Below, piece after piece: positions 25,301 to 34,658 of a stretch of DNA of 64,000 nucleotides. This DNA is from Chloroflexota bacterium (GTDB taxonomy: Bacteria > Chloroflexota > Anaerolineae > Aggregatilineales > UBA2796): the NCBI GenBank assembly GCA_021325095.1, contig JAJPHV010000153.1, positions 1-64,000 of the forward strand. Direction: 5' to 3'. The translations under genes and the position numbers were made by a program. The stretch's first letter is position 1, and each line of letters starts with the position of its first letter. The notes beneath the pieces were generated by a model that had not been told where the DNA came from, made no database searches, and saw only the letters and a list, made by a program, of their open reading frames with translations.

Positions 25301-26299
25301 ATGAAAGCTGAAGTGCTACGCGCGCCCGACGACGTTGAAAGCAACCCGCTTGTGCTGACTGATCTGCCCCGCCCAACTCCGGCGGCGGGCGAAATACTGG
25401 TGAAGGTTCGGGTTTGCGGGGTATGCCATACCGATCTACACGTCGTGGAGGGTGAACTGCCGAACCCGGCGCTGCCCATCATTCCCGGCCATGAAATCGT
25501 CGGAACGGTAGCCGAGAACGGCATGGGGACAGGCCGTTTCCCGCCGGGAGCGAGAGTTGGTATTCCCTGGCTGCATCAGACGTGTGGCGTTTGCGAATAT
25601 TGCAGGCGCGGTCAGGAAAACCTGTGTGAGTACGCGCGCTTCACGGGCTATACGGCGCAGGGTGGCTATGCGGAATATACCACCGTGCCGGAGCAGTTTG
25701 CCGTCCCACTGCCCGATCAATTTTCGGATGTCGAGGCTGCGCCATTGCTGTGCGCGGGCATTGTCGGCTACCGCTCGATCCGCCTCTCTGACCTGCAACG
25801 TGGCGAGCGGCTTGGGTTGTACGGCTATGGCGGAAGTGCGGACATTTGTATCCAGGTGGCGCGGCACTGGGGATGTGAAGTATACGTCTTCACGCGCAGC
25901 ACTGAACACCAGCGGCTTGCCCGGGAACGGGGCGCGGTCTGGACAGGCGAGACTCAGGACGAGCCACCAGTCCGGCTGGACAGGGCTATCATATTCGCAC
26001 CGGCGGGCTGGATCGTCCCAATTGCGCTTGGTCATCTGCGCAAAGGCGGGACGTTATGCATCAACGCCATCCACACCAGCCCGATCCCCGAAATGCCCTA
26101 TCGCCTGCTCTGGAGCGAGCGCACCATCCGCACCGTTGCCAATGCCACACGCCGCGACGCTGAAGAATTCCTGCCACTGGCGGCTGAAATTCCGATCCGG
26201 ACTGCCGCCCAAACCTTCCGCCTGGAGGAGGCCAACCGGGCACTACAACTGCTCAAAGCGCGTAAGATCAATGGGGCCGCCGTCCTACAAATCGCTTGA
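25301..26299 (+). CDS. Zinc-dependent alcohol dehydrogenase (MDR family)
   Basis: 332 residues. Catalytic zinc ligands lie in VCGVCHTDLHVVEGE (Cys), PGHEIVG (His-Glu) and later Cys of LLCAG. The structural-zinc loop is CGVCEYCRRGQENLC, with all four cysteines. The cofactor motif is LYGYGGSADICIQ, a variant of GxGxxG. It oxidises alcohols or reduces aldehydes with NAD(P). GTG at 25298 is an alternative start one codon earlier. Its stop overlaps the -35 of the following regulator. Confidence 0.9.
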   Translation: MKAEVLRAPDDVESNPLVLTDLPRPTPAAGEILVKVRVCGVCHTDLHVVEGELPNPALPIIPGHEIVGTVAENGMGTGRFPPGARVGIPWLHQTCGVCEYCRRGQENLCEYARFTGYTAQGGYAEYTTVPEQFAVPLPDQFSDVEAAPLLCAGIVGYRSIRLSDLQRGERLGLYGYGGSADICIQVARHWGCEVYVFTRSTEHQRLARERGAVWTGETQDEPPVRLDRAIIFAPAGWIVPIALGHLRKGGTLCINAIHTSPIPEMPYRLLWSERTIRTVANATRRDAEEFLPLAAEIPIRTAAQTFRLEEANRALQLLKARKINGAAVLQIA

Positions 26300-26324
26300 C
26301 AACCGCCTCTGTGCTCCATACACT
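26296..26324 (+). promoter_or_regulatory. Strong sigma70-type promoter of the GntR/LacI-type regulator
   Basis: A consensus TTGACA (26296-26301), a 17-base spacer and TACACT (26319-26324). Just downstream lie a direct repeat of cttgta (26328-26333 and 26338-26343) and an inverted cttg/caag (26348-26361). These are plausible operators for autoregulation. Confidence 0.65.
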
Positions 26325-26361
26325 TCTCTTGTACTTACTTGTATTAGCTTGATGTGACAAG

Positions 26362-27516
26362 TTGGATGCAGTGGTCTCTTTTCAGCTTAACAAGGAGAGT
26401 CCAATCCCGCTTCACGTTCAGCTGCTGAACGAATTGCGGCGGGCGATCCTGACAGGAGAATTACAACCTCATACTCGTGTTCCCTCCGAGCCAGAACTGC
26501 TGGAAATGCTCAACATCAGCCGGACGACGATCCGGCAGGCATGGCAGGCTGCTGAGGATGAAGGGCTGCTGTATCGTGTCCGGGGCAAGGGCACTTACGT
26601 TGCCGAATCTGGCGGCGCGAGAACCTCTCAGTTGGTCGGGTTTCTCATTCCGGGTTTTCGGGACGCCTTCGACAGCCAACTGCTGAGTGGAGCCGAGCGC
26701 TATTTGCAGGAACGCGGCTATCGCCTGATGTTCGCGCATACGGATCGAGAGGTGGGTGAAGAAAACCGACTGATGCGCGAGATGTGGCAGGAGGGCGTGC
26801 GGGGGTTCCTGCTCTGGCCGGCCATGAGCCAGGGCCAGGCACGCTTTTTGGAGCAGAGCAAGTCGATTCCGGTTGTGTTTATGGATCGTCCAATCGAAGG
26901 GCTGGGGTATCCCTGTGTGGCCGCCGAACATTATCGCGGCGCAGTTCAGGCCATGCAGCACCTGCTCGACCTGAACCATACTCACATCGGGTTTGTTGCT
27001 CGCCCGCACCTGCGCTTGTGGTCGGTGGCTGAACGGTTGCGAGCCTACAATGACACGCTGCGCGCTGCCGGGCTAGAGCCAGGACAACCTATCCTGGTGG
27101 GGGAGAGTGCAGAACTTGGTACGCGACCCACCGAGCAGTATTACCGCGCGGCACGTGGGCAGGAAATTGAGCAACTCCGTGCAGTTCTGCGCCAGCCGGG
27201 CCGCCCCACTGCACTGTTTGCCATGAATGACCTGATGGCGCTGCAAATCATCCGGGCCGCGAAACTGGAGGGCTTGAAAATCCCCGACGACCTGTCCCTG
27301 GTCGGCTTTGATGACCTGGAAATCGTCTCGCATACTGAGCCGCCATTGACGACAGTCGCACAGGACCCGATTCGGGTCGGGGCGGAAGCGGCCCGGCATT
27401 TGCTGGAACTGATCGCTGGCCGACTGCCCGCCGAACGCACCATTTATGTGCCGACGCACCTGGTAGTCCGCGAGTCCACAGCGCCTGTGCAGCAAGTGCC
27501 ACGCGGCCAAAGCTGA
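26362..27516 (+). CDS. AraR-type regulator: GntR DNA-binding domain fused to LacI-type sugar sensor
   Basis: 384 residues. Residues 1-80 form a GntR winged helix (IPLHVQLLNELRRAILTGEL, RVPSEPELLEMLNISRTTI, LYRVRGKGTYVA). Residues ~90-375 form a LacI/periplasmic-binding sensor with IPVVFMDRPIEGLGYPCVA, GRPTALFAMNDLMALQIIR and LSLVGFDDLEIVSHTEPPLT. This architecture is that of AraR and relatives, which repress sugar-use genes and release DNA on binding a sugar. No obvious target operon is adjacent. The start is a TTG at 26362 without a strong SD; GTG at 26371 is possible. Confidence 0.88.
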   Translation: MDAVVSFQLNKESPIPLHVQLLNELRRAILTGELQPHTRVPSEPELLEMLNISRTTIRQAWQAAEDEGLLYRVRGKGTYVAESGGARTSQLVGFLIPGFRDAFDSQLLSGAERYLQERGYRLMFAHTDREVGEENRLMREMWQEGVRGFLLWPAMSQGQARFLEQSKSIPVVFMDRPIEGLGYPCVAAEHYRGAVQAMQHLLDLNHTHIGFVARPHLRLWSVAERLRAYNDTLRAAGLEPGQPILVGESAELGTRPTEQYYRAARGQEIEQLRAVLRQPGRPTALFAMNDLMALQIIRAAKLEGLKIPDDLSLVGFDDLEIVSHTEPPLTTVAQDPIRVGAEAARHLLELIAGRLPAERTIYVPTHLVVRESTAPVQQVPRGQS

Positions 27517-27658
27517 ATTCACTCCTGGCCTCGCTTCTCACTCAGGCTTTATCCCTCAGTCTTGAATTTGGTGGTATAGTCTCGCACGCTGCCAACCCGG
27601 TTGCGCGGCCAGTCTATCGGGCCGTGTTGCCTACACTTCCAGAGGGACATATCCAAGC

Positions 27659-28504
27659 ATGGACTACTTTCTTTCGGTCATCCTGGGAATCATCGAAGGC
27701 ATTACCGAGTTTTTACCGATCTCGTCCACCGGGCACTTGCTCGTGGCATCCGCTTTCTTCAGCTTCCCGCAGTTCCTGGCCGCGACCCCCGACGCGCAAC
27801 TGCGCTTCCGTGATACGTTTGATATTTTCATCCAGATTGGGGCGGTGCTTGCTGTGCTCGTCTACTATGGTCGCAGCCTGATCCAGCAGGCGCAGAAACT
27901 GCCCTCTGACCGTACCGTGCAGCGCTTCTGGGCGAATCTCCTGATCGCGTTTGTGCCTGCCGCCGTGATCGGCCTGCTGGCGCTCAAGCGCATCGAGGGA
28001 GCGCTTGACAAGCCGATCCCGATAGCTATGGCCCTGATCCTGGGTGGCATTGTCTTTCTGCTGGTCGAGCGTGGCGAGAACAAAGGCAGCGTCCACGACA
28101 TTTATCAGGTGACAACGATGCAGGCGTTGGGGGTCGGCGCGGCCCAGGTTGTCTCACTGATACCCGGCGTGTCACGCTCCGGAGCTTCCATTGTGGGTGG
28201 GATGCTGGTCGGTATGGATCGCCTGACAGCGACGACGTTTTCCTTTTATTTGTTCATCCCGACGCTTGGCGCAGCTACGCTCTATAAGCTATACCAGGCG
28301 CTGCGGGATAAGGAAGTGGCCGCAGCACAACTACCGCTGTTTGCTGTTGGCGCGGCGGTGAGCTTTATCGTCGCTTATCTGTCGATTGTCTGGCTGCTGC
28401 GCTACGTCTCGACGCATAGTTTCCGGGCATTCGGGGTGTACCGGATTGTGGCGGGCGTGGTTATCCTGGTGCTGGCGCTGTCTACGAGCCTTCTGGCGCA
28501 TTAG
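27659..28504 (+). CDS. uppP: Undecaprenyl-diphosphatase UppP (BacA)
   Basis: Membrane enzyme of 281 residues that recycles the lipid carrier of peptidoglycan synthesis and gives bacitracin resistance. Both signatures are present: EGITEFLPISSTGH near residue 13 and SLIPGVSRSGASIVGGM near residue 165. Around seven to eight hydrophobic helices are visible. It is convergent with the CBS gene. Confidence 0.96.
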   Translation: MDYFLSVILGIIEGITEFLPISSTGHLLVASAFFSFPQFLAATPDAQLRFRDTFDIFIQIGAVLAVLVYYGRSLIQQAQKLPSDRTVQRFWANLLIAFVPAAVIGLLALKRIEGALDKPIPIAMALILGGIVFLLVERGENKGSVHDIYQVTTMQALGVGAAQVVSLIPGVSRSGASIVGGMLVGMDRLTATTFSFYLFIPTLGAATLYKLYQALRDKEVAAAQLPLFAVGAAVSFIVAYLSIVWLLRYVSTHSFRAFGVYRIVAGVVILVLALSTSLLAH

Positions 28505-28556
28505 TGGCTCGGGTGAGGATGGAGGAGCAGAAGCATTTGTGGGTGTCTCAGTCCGG

Positions 28557-28994
28557 CTACCCTGGCTCCAGGTCTTTTTGTTCCCGCTGCAACCAGCGGA
28601 TAAAAGCCGTCATCATGTCAGTGGTGGTCACAATGCCGACCAGCGTTTCGCCTAAGAGTACTGGCAAGCCACCGATGTGATGGCGAATCATCAGGCTAAC
28701 GGCGTCGGCAATGTCGGTGGATGGTTCTACGGTGATGGGTGTGGGCGTCATGCACACGCGCACGCTCAGGTTGTCCAGCAACGCCTCGTCCTGCCAGCGT
28801 TCGTGCAGAAGATACGGCGAATGAACCGCCAGGCGAGTATCCCGGTCGGTGATGATTCCAATCAGTGCCCCGTCGCGGTTGACGACGGGCAGCCGACGGC
28901 ATTCATTTTCTTTCATCCGGGTGATGGCTGTCCGCAGGGTGTCGTCGGGGCCGACAGTCACAGGTTTTGCGGTCATAACGTCAGATACAAACAT
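28557..28994 (-). CDS. Two-CBS-domain protein
   Basis: 145 residues made of a CBS pair: VSDVMTAKPVTVGPDDTLRT through IGIITDRDTRLA, then VCMTPTPITVEPSTDIADA through LVGIVTTTDMM. CBS pairs bind adenine nucleotides and report energy state. The C-terminus is a short charged tail. It is divergent from the P-type ATPase gene, which may be its functional neighbour. Confidence 0.9.
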   Translation of the reverse strand: MFVSDVMTAKPVTVGPDDTLRTAITRMKENECRRLPVVNRDGALIGIITDRDTRLAVHSPYLLHERWQDEALLDNLSVRVCMTPTPITVEPSTDIADAVSLMIRHHIGGLPVLLGETLVGIVTTTDMMTAFIRWLQREQKDLEPG

Positions 28995-29129
28995 CAGGCT
29001 CTGCCTCTTTGCCTCTCTCCAGATTATGCTTAATCATAGTGTTTGCGGCGGCGGCGCTACAGTCATTAATGTGACCTGTCCAGCATGACAAACATCATGT
29101 CGATTTTTGGGCAGAGCGATGGGTTGCAA

Positions 29130-29158
29130 TTGCCCCCTCGCGGCAGGGCGCATATCAT
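29130..29158 (+). promoter_or_regulatory. Likely promoter of the P-type ATPase gene
   Basis: TTGCCC (29130-29135), 17-base spacer, TATCAT (29153-29158), giving a leader of about 50 bases before the GTG at 29213. Confidence 0.45.
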
Positions 29159-29212
29159 TATCATCCAGCGCATTGAGGCGCGAATGTGTGAACAGGATGG
29201 GAGAACTGCCTC

Positions 29213-31684
29213 GTGAGTTCACAGCCCCCCCCCGGACTGACCGATGCCGAAGTGGCGGAGCGCGTCGTGCGCGGCGAGACCAATGCCTACAAGCCCTACG
29301 TGGAGCGCACCTACTGGCAAATCTTCCGCGACAACGTGTTCAACCTGTTCAACATGGTGCTGCTGGCGCTGCTCGCTATCATCTTTTTCTTCCGAGATTA
29401 TAACGACATTTTCTTTGCGGGTTTCAGCGTGGTGGTCAATACGCTGCTTGGCACAGTTCAGGAGATCAATGCCAAGCGTGCGCTTGAGCGTCTGGCAGCG
29501 CAGGTCGCCCACGACGTGCGCGTGCTGCGCAACGGACGCGAAATCAGCATCCCGATCAGTGACGTGGTCAAAGACGACGTGCTGCCGATTGAACCGGGAA
29601 CCCGTCTGGTGGTCGATGGCCGCGTCCTGCATAGTGACTCCCTGGAAATGGACGAGTCGCTGCTGACGGGCGAGTCCGACGCCGTTCTGAAGGAAGTCGA
29701 TAGTCGGGTCTATTCGGGATCGTTCTGCATTGCCGGACACGGGTGGATGCAGGCCACACAGGTGGGCGAAAACAGCACCGTCAACAAGCTGGCCCGTGCA
29801 GCCAAAGCCTACCGCAACGTTCAGACGCCGACGCAGCGCAAAGTTGCCGCACTGGTGGAGATCTCGGTGGCAGGTATGCTGTTGTTCGGGCCGATGGTGT
29901 TCATTGCAGGCTACGTGAGTCATTCCTCGTTGCTGGAAACGGTCAAAAATGCGGTGGTGCTGGTGACGAGCCTCGTGCCGCAGGGGTTGGTGCTGGTCAC
30001 GACACTGGCGCTCACGCTGGGTGCGATCAGTATCAGCCGCCGCCAGACGCTGGTGCAGCGTATCAACGCCGTTGAATCGCTGGCGAGTGCCAACGTCCTA
30101 TGTTTTGACAAGACAGGCACGCTGACCCGCAACGAACTGGCCGTCACCGACATTCTGCCGCTCAACGGCCAATCCGTAGACGACATTCGCGCGCAACTGG
30201 CAACGTACACCAATAACCTTTCGCACCTGAACAAAACTGCCGGAGCCATCGCCAATTACGTCGGCAAGACGCCCGGCGCAGCCATCACCAAACAGCAGGA
30301 GATACCCTTCAACTCGGCCCGCAAATGGGGTGCAATGGTCTTTCCCGACTGCACGATGATCCTGGGCGCGCCGGAGCGCGTCTTACAAACCAACGGCCCG
30401 GACGGCACGAATGCTGCTTTGCAGCGGGCCAGACAGCTTTCGGCGGAAGGACAGCGCGTTCTGGCCTTTGCCACCTCGCCACACGCGCCAGCAGATGGCA
30501 AGCTGGACGAGGCTCGTGAGCCGGTGGCCTTGATCGTGATGAACGACCAGGTACGCAGCGACATCACCGAAACGCTGAATGCGTTCTACAGGCAAAACGT
30601 TGACCTGAAGGTTATCTCTGGCGACAATGCCGAGACGGTCAGCGCCATCGCCCGGCAGGCCGGGCTGCGGGTGGCGGGCGCAATAGCCGGCGACCAGTTG
30701 GAGGCGCTGCCCGCCGCCGAGTTTGACCGGATGGCGCGAGAGACGACGATCTTTGCTCGCATCGAGCCGGATACCAAGCGCAAGATCATCGCCTCCCTCA
30801 AGCGTCAAGGTTATTACGTGGCGATGGTCGGAGATGGTGTGAACGACGTTCCGGCTCTCAAAGAGTCCAACCTGGCGATTGCGATGAATGACGGCGCGCA
30901 GATCGCCAAAGACGTGGCCGACATCATATTGCTCAATAATGCTATGTCCACGCTGCCCCTCGCCTTTGAGGAAGGCAAGACCATTACCCAGAAAATCTAC
31001 AGCACGGCCAAGATTTACCTCGTCAAGAACGTATACAGCATTCTGCTATTCATCTTTGCCGGGTTCATGCTGCTGCCCTTCCCGATCAATCCCACGCAGA
31101 TCAGTTGGGTCGTATTCGGGACGATCAACCTGCCCGCGACTCTGATTGCCTTCGGCGTGCTGCGCCCGGCCTATCTCCGGCACTTCACCAAAGACGTTCT
31201 GAGCTACGTCGTTGCCAGCGGTTTCATCGGGTCGCTGGCAATGGTCACATTGTATCTGATCGTGTACTTGGCCTACGGACGTGACATGAACATGGCCCGC
31301 AGCGCCCTGACGCTGTTTATGGTGTTGTTTGGCGTGCTGGTCTTCTGGAATGCGCACGGCATTGACGTTTATGAGCCGCGCACGTGGAAGGGAAACCCTC
31401 GTGACCTGCTGATCGGCCTGAGCCTGGGCGTGTTCACCATTGGCTTGCCATACCTGATTCCGAGGACGTTCGGTTTTATTGCGCCCCGTTTGCAGGTCTG
31501 GGCACTGATCGGAATCATCTGGGTCATTGCGGCCAGCGCACTGGATCTGGCAATGCGCAACCAGCACATCCTGGACAGCCTGCGGCAGCTTATCAAAGAC
31601 GACGCCATTGGCCGCTCGCACACGCCCGCTTCACCGGGGAATGCTTCCGACACACCGGCAGGCACAACGAATGCTCAAAGGTGA
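29213..31684 (+). CDS. Cation-transporting P-type ATPase (CtpE-like)
   Basis: 823 residues. Actuator-domain motif LLTGESD, phosphorylation motif DKTGTLTRNE, and hinge MVGDGVNDVPALKESNLAIA are intact. TM4 has VPQGLVLVTT in place of the PEGL of Ca2+-ATPases, a feature shared with mycobacterial CtpE, which has been tied to calcium uptake. Paired helices before the actuator, a pair before the P domain and about six after it fit the family. The ion is not proven. Start is GTG with a weak SD. The end overlaps a GNAT remnant. Confidence 0.9.
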   Translation: MSSQPPPGLTDAEVAERVVRGETNAYKPYVERTYWQIFRDNVFNLFNMVLLALLAIIFFFRDYNDIFFAGFSVVVNTLLGTVQEINAKRALERLAAQVAHDVRVLRNGREISIPISDVVKDDVLPIEPGTRLVVDGRVLHSDSLEMDESLLTGESDAVLKEVDSRVYSGSFCIAGHGWMQATQVGENSTVNKLARAAKAYRNVQTPTQRKVAALVEISVAGMLLFGPMVFIAGYVSHSSLLETVKNAVVLVTSLVPQGLVLVTTLALTLGAISISRRQTLVQRINAVESLASANVLCFDKTGTLTRNELAVTDILPLNGQSVDDIRAQLATYTNNLSHLNKTAGAIANYVGKTPGAAITKQQEIPFNSARKWGAMVFPDCTMILGAPERVLQTNGPDGTNAALQRARQLSAEGQRVLAFATSPHAPADGKLDEAREPVALIVMNDQVRSDITETLNAFYRQNVDLKVISGDNAETVSAIARQAGLRVAGAIAGDQLEALPAAEFDRMARETTIFARIEPDTKRKIIASLKRQGYYVAMVGDGVNDVPALKESNLAIAMNDGAQIAKDVADIILLNNAMSTLPLAFEEGKTITQKIYSTAKIYLVKNVYSILLFIFAGFMLLPFPINPTQISWVVFGTINLPATLIAFGVLRPAYLRHFTKDVLSYVVASGFIGSLAMVTLYLIVYLAYGRDMNMARSALTLFMVLFGVLVFWNAHGIDVYEPRTWKGNPRDLLIGLSLGVFTIGLPYLIPRTFGFIAPRLQVWALIGIIWVIAASALDLAMRNQHILDSLRQLIKDDAIGRSHTPASPGNASDTPAGTTNAQR

Positions 31685-31799
31685 AAAGGTAACGCTTCGC
31701 CCTCCAGGACATGAGGATTTGAAACGTCTCCTGGCGGGCCTGTGGGCTTGTCGAGGAGGGTTGCCTGCACAGCGCATGAGCAGCGCGCCGCGCCAGTAA
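31671..31799 (+). pseudogene. Remnant of a GNAT acetyltransferase gene
   Basis: A 42-codon frame starting inside the end of the P-type ATPase gene. It reads MLKGEKVTLRPPGHEDLKRL, the standard N-terminus of RimJ/GNAT acetyltransferases, then turns into unrelated sequence and stops. No acetyl-CoA loop follows. It is most simply the stump of a gene deleted after its first ~25 codons. Confidence 0.6.
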
Positions 31800-31833
31800 T
31801 TGTTGTCTCGCCCCTATACTCTACGTCCTCTAG

Positions 31834-31862
31834 GTAGCGGGGCCAGCCCCCGGCCTCGCTAC
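31834..31862. terminator. Bidirectional terminator hairpin
   Basis: gtagcggggcc pairs with ggcctcgctac (11 bp with one G-T type mismatch, 7-base loop) between convergent genes. It overlaps the stop of the YugP-like gene. Confidence 0.6.
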
Positions 31863-32587
31863 CGGTCATCCTGGTGGCGTGAGGTCTGACCGAGCAGCAA
31901 GAAGACGTAGTACAGAATGGTCAGAACAGCCTGCGCCGCCCCGGCCACGTAGGTCAATGCGGCTGCTGAGAGCATGTCATGCGCTGCATCGCGCTCCGCC
32001 TCGCTCGTGATCAGGCCGCTTTCTGTCAACAGACGCATGGCCCGGCTGCTGGCATTCAACTCCACCGGCAGCGTCACCAGGGCAAAGATTGCACCCGCGC
32101 TGACCATCAGCACGCCGATCCAGGCGATGGCCGGAACCTGTGCAAACAGTCCGCCAAAGAAGATGAGATAGCCTAGCGATGCGCCGATGTTCACGAACGG
32201 GACGATCCCGGCCCGAAGTTTCATCCACAGGTAACCTTCCCGATCCTGTTCCGCGTGGCCGATCTCGTGGGCCGCAATGCTCATCGCGGCAATGCTTGGC
32301 TGGCGTGCGACCTGCGGCGAGAGACGCAGCACATCCGAACTCGGATCGTAGTGGTCGGTCAGTTGTCCCGGCACTTCCTCGACGCTGACGTTTTGCAAAC
32401 CATCGCGCGGGAGCAGTATGCGCGCCACGTCGGCGCCCGTGACATTCCGGCTGTTACGCACCTGATTCCACTTGCTGTAGGACGACTGCACACGCCACTG
32501 CGCATACAACGTCAGCAGGAGCGCAGGCAGGAGAAAGACAAAGTACATCGGGTCGAAGTAGAATCCCCCGTAACCAGCGTATGGCAT
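31859..32587 (-). CDS. YugP-like membrane zinc metallopeptidase
   Basis: 242 residues of the DUF2268/YugP-type family. The zinc-protease motif is AAHEIGHAEQDREGYLWMK (HExxH). Four hydrophobic segments are visible: one at the N-terminus and three in the second half (NIGASLGYLIFFGGLF, WIGVLMVSAGAIFALVT, LTYVAGAAQAVLTILYYVF). The short conserved N-terminus (YGGFYFDPMYF) matches relatives. Substrates are unknown. It is divergent from the GH13 gene. Confidence 0.88.
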   Translation of the reverse strand: MPYAGYGGFYFDPMYFVFLLPALLLTLYAQWRVQSSYSKWNQVRNSRNVTGADVARILLPRDGLQNVSVEEVPGQLTDHYDPSSDVLRLSPQVARQPSIAAMSIAAHEIGHAEQDREGYLWMKLRAGIVPFVNIGASLGYLIFFGGLFAQVPAIAWIGVLMVSAGAIFALVTLPVELNASSRAMRLLTESGLITSEAERDAAHDMLSAAALTYVAGAAQAVLTILYYVFLLLGQTSRHQDDR

Positions 32588-32614
32588 GACGTTTCCTCCG
32601 CTTCACACATTAAG

Positions 32615-32623
32615 TTATCCACA
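32615..32623 (+). promoter_or_regulatory. Single perfect DnaA-box sequence
   Basis: TTATCCACA, the consensus DnaA box, lies in the 179-base gap between divergent genes. There is only one, with no AT-rich unwinding element or dnaA nearby, so it is not an origin; chance or DnaA-regulated transcription are the options. Confidence 0.3.
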
Positions 32624-32766
32624 TCCTAACACGCCCACGTCGGAACGACGTTAACGTTGGGGAAAAGATATTATAGAAAGCCACATCTGTTACTCACCCA
32701 AAGCGGCCAGCGGTTCGTTATAATGCGCCGTAGAGCCTGTCTGCCCTGTACCCAGGAGTTCACAGC

Positions 32767-34452
32767 GTGACCGAAGGTGTAGAGTTTCAACTATTCGCCC
32801 CCTATAACGCAGAAGTATGCCTGCTTGGAAGCTGGAACAACGGGCAGCGCATTCCGATGGCGAAGGATGACAAAGGCTGGTGGCGTGTCAATGTACCGCT
32901 GGCCGATGGAGCCTATACTTACAAATTCGGACTGAAATCCAGGAGCTTCTTCATGGCTGGTCAGTGGGTCGAGATCGCGGATCCGCGTGCGGTGAGCCTG
33001 ACGATGGAGGCCAACGAGAGTGCCCGCCTGACGGTGAAAGACGGGAAGCGTGCCAACACCACCTACCAGTGGCGGCACGACAGCGATCCGCTGCCGCCGA
33101 ATGACGGGCTGGTCATTTACGAACTGCACGTCGGCGATTTTTCGGGCGGGCCGGGCGACGACCAGGACGGCAAACCCAAAGGGCGTTTCGAGAATGTCAT
33201 TGAGAAGCTGGACTACCTGGCGAAATTGGGCATCAATGCGATTGAGCTGATGCCCTGCAACGAGTTCCCCGGCGAGCGCTCGTGGGGCTACAACCCGCGC
33301 AGCATCTTCGCTGTCGAGAACAACTACGGCGTGCCGGACGATCTGTGTCGTCTGGTAGACGAATGCCGCGCACGGGGCATCCGCGTGATCCACGACGGGG
33401 TGTACAACCACAGCGAGGAGAACGCCCCGCTGACGCGCATCGACTACACGTACTGGTACTATAAAGAGAACCCGGACGAGCCTTTCAACCGCTTCGGCCC
33501 CAAGTTCGACTACGAACACTTTGACGAGAATCTGCAAGTTTACCCGGCTCGACAGCACGTCCGCGACGCGATCCTGTTCTGGATCGACCACTTCCACATT
33601 GACGGCATCCGCTTCGATGCCACCTACCTGATCAAGCATCACGAATTCCTGGGCTGGCTGCATTCCGAAATCTTCCAGCACATCAAGGGCAAGCCTTTCT
33701 ACACCATCGCCGAGAATATTCCGCAGGACCCGTCAATTGCCGGGCCAAACGGCCCGCTGGATGGAGCGTGGCACGAGAATTACCGCCAACAGGTGATGGC
33801 AACGGTGCTCGGCCAGGCCAGAGACGGGCGCGAACCCTACGACCTGGAGGGACTGGCCGGTGTCCTTGACCCCCGAAATGACGGCTTCAGCGGCGCGTTC
33901 AACGTGGTCAATTACCTGGACAACCACGATCAGGAGCGGGTCATGTGGTTGCTCGGCCAGGTCTCAAAGCTGCTGGATGATCCGGCTTTCCGGCGCAACA
34001 AACTCGGCATTTCACTGCTGCTCACTTCGCCCGGCATCCCCATGATCTACATGGGCCAGGAGTTTGGGGAGAGCGCAGCCAAGACCATTGACTGGCAGCG
34101 CATCGACTGGTCGCTGCTGCAAAACGAACGCAACGCCGACCTGATGCGCTATTACTCCGGCCTGATCTACCTGCGCAAGACCAACCGCGCCCTGCAAAGC
34201 AACACGTTCGAGGTCATTTGCAAGGACGCGGAGCGCTGCCTCTTCGCCTATAAACGCTGGGATGATGCGGGCGGCGTGGTCGTGGTCGTTGCCAATTTGC
34301 AAGACAGGTATCTGGGCGAGATCAAGATCGGTGCGTGGCCTGGCGATGGCCGGTGGCACGAGTATCACAACAACTACGATATCGACGTGGCGGGCGGCAT
34401 CCTGACCGACACTCTGGCTGAAAGCGAAGTGAAAATCTACGTCAAGGTTTGA
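32767..34452 (+). CDS. GH13 alpha-glucan-active enzyme with N-terminal CBM48
   Basis: 561 residues. Residues 1-95 form a CBM48/E-set glycogen-binding domain (LFAPYNAEVCLLGSWN). The GH13 barrel follows with region I IHDGVYNHS, region II GIRFDAT (nucleophile D284), region III IAENI (acid/base E316) and region IV LDNHDQ (D388). All catalytic residues are intact. Similar proteins include branching enzymes and maltooligosyltrehalose hydrolases; the exact linkage specificity cannot be read. GTG start; a -10 TATAAT lies at 32719-32724. No signal peptide, so it is intracellular. Confidence 0.9.
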   Translation: MTEGVEFQLFAPYNAEVCLLGSWNNGQRIPMAKDDKGWWRVNVPLADGAYTYKFGLKSRSFFMAGQWVEIADPRAVSLTMEANESARLTVKDGKRANTTYQWRHDSDPLPPNDGLVIYELHVGDFSGGPGDDQDGKPKGRFENVIEKLDYLAKLGINAIELMPCNEFPGERSWGYNPRSIFAVENNYGVPDDLCRLVDECRARGIRVIHDGVYNHSEENAPLTRIDYTYWYYKENPDEPFNRFGPKFDYEHFDENLQVYPARQHVRDAILFWIDHFHIDGIRFDATYLIKHHEFLGWLHSEIFQHIKGKPFYTIAENIPQDPSIAGPNGPLDGAWHENYRQQVMATVLGQARDGREPYDLEGLAGVLDPRNDGFSGAFNVVNYLDNHDQERVMWLLGQVSKLLDDPAFRRNKLGISLLLTSPGIPMIYMGQEFGESAAKTIDWQRIDWSLLQNERNADLMRYYSGLIYLRKTNRALQSNTFEVICKDAERCLFAYKRWDDAGGVVVVVANLQDRYLGEIKIGAWPGDGRWHEYHNNYDIDVAGGILTDTLAESEVKIYVKV

Positions 34453-34658
34453 ATGTCCCGATCCCTGCGCCGGTTGGAAAAGGGCCAGGATGAGGTCGGC
34501 GTTTTCAGTCAGAAATCTTCCCTGATATTAATCTGGCGCTAGGGATAAGTTTGTACAGTCAGTGATAGTCCTGATTGCATCTGTTTTTCCCGCAGAAATC
34601 TAATGTCGCCTCAACTCGGCTTCGTTGTGGCATACGGCTATTGGCCGGAGGATAATGA

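Noticed and set aside
32615..32623. Replication origin near the DnaA box
   Set aside because: Only one box, no dnaA/dnaN and no AT-rich unwinding region; dnaB lies 17 kb away and is not an origin marker.
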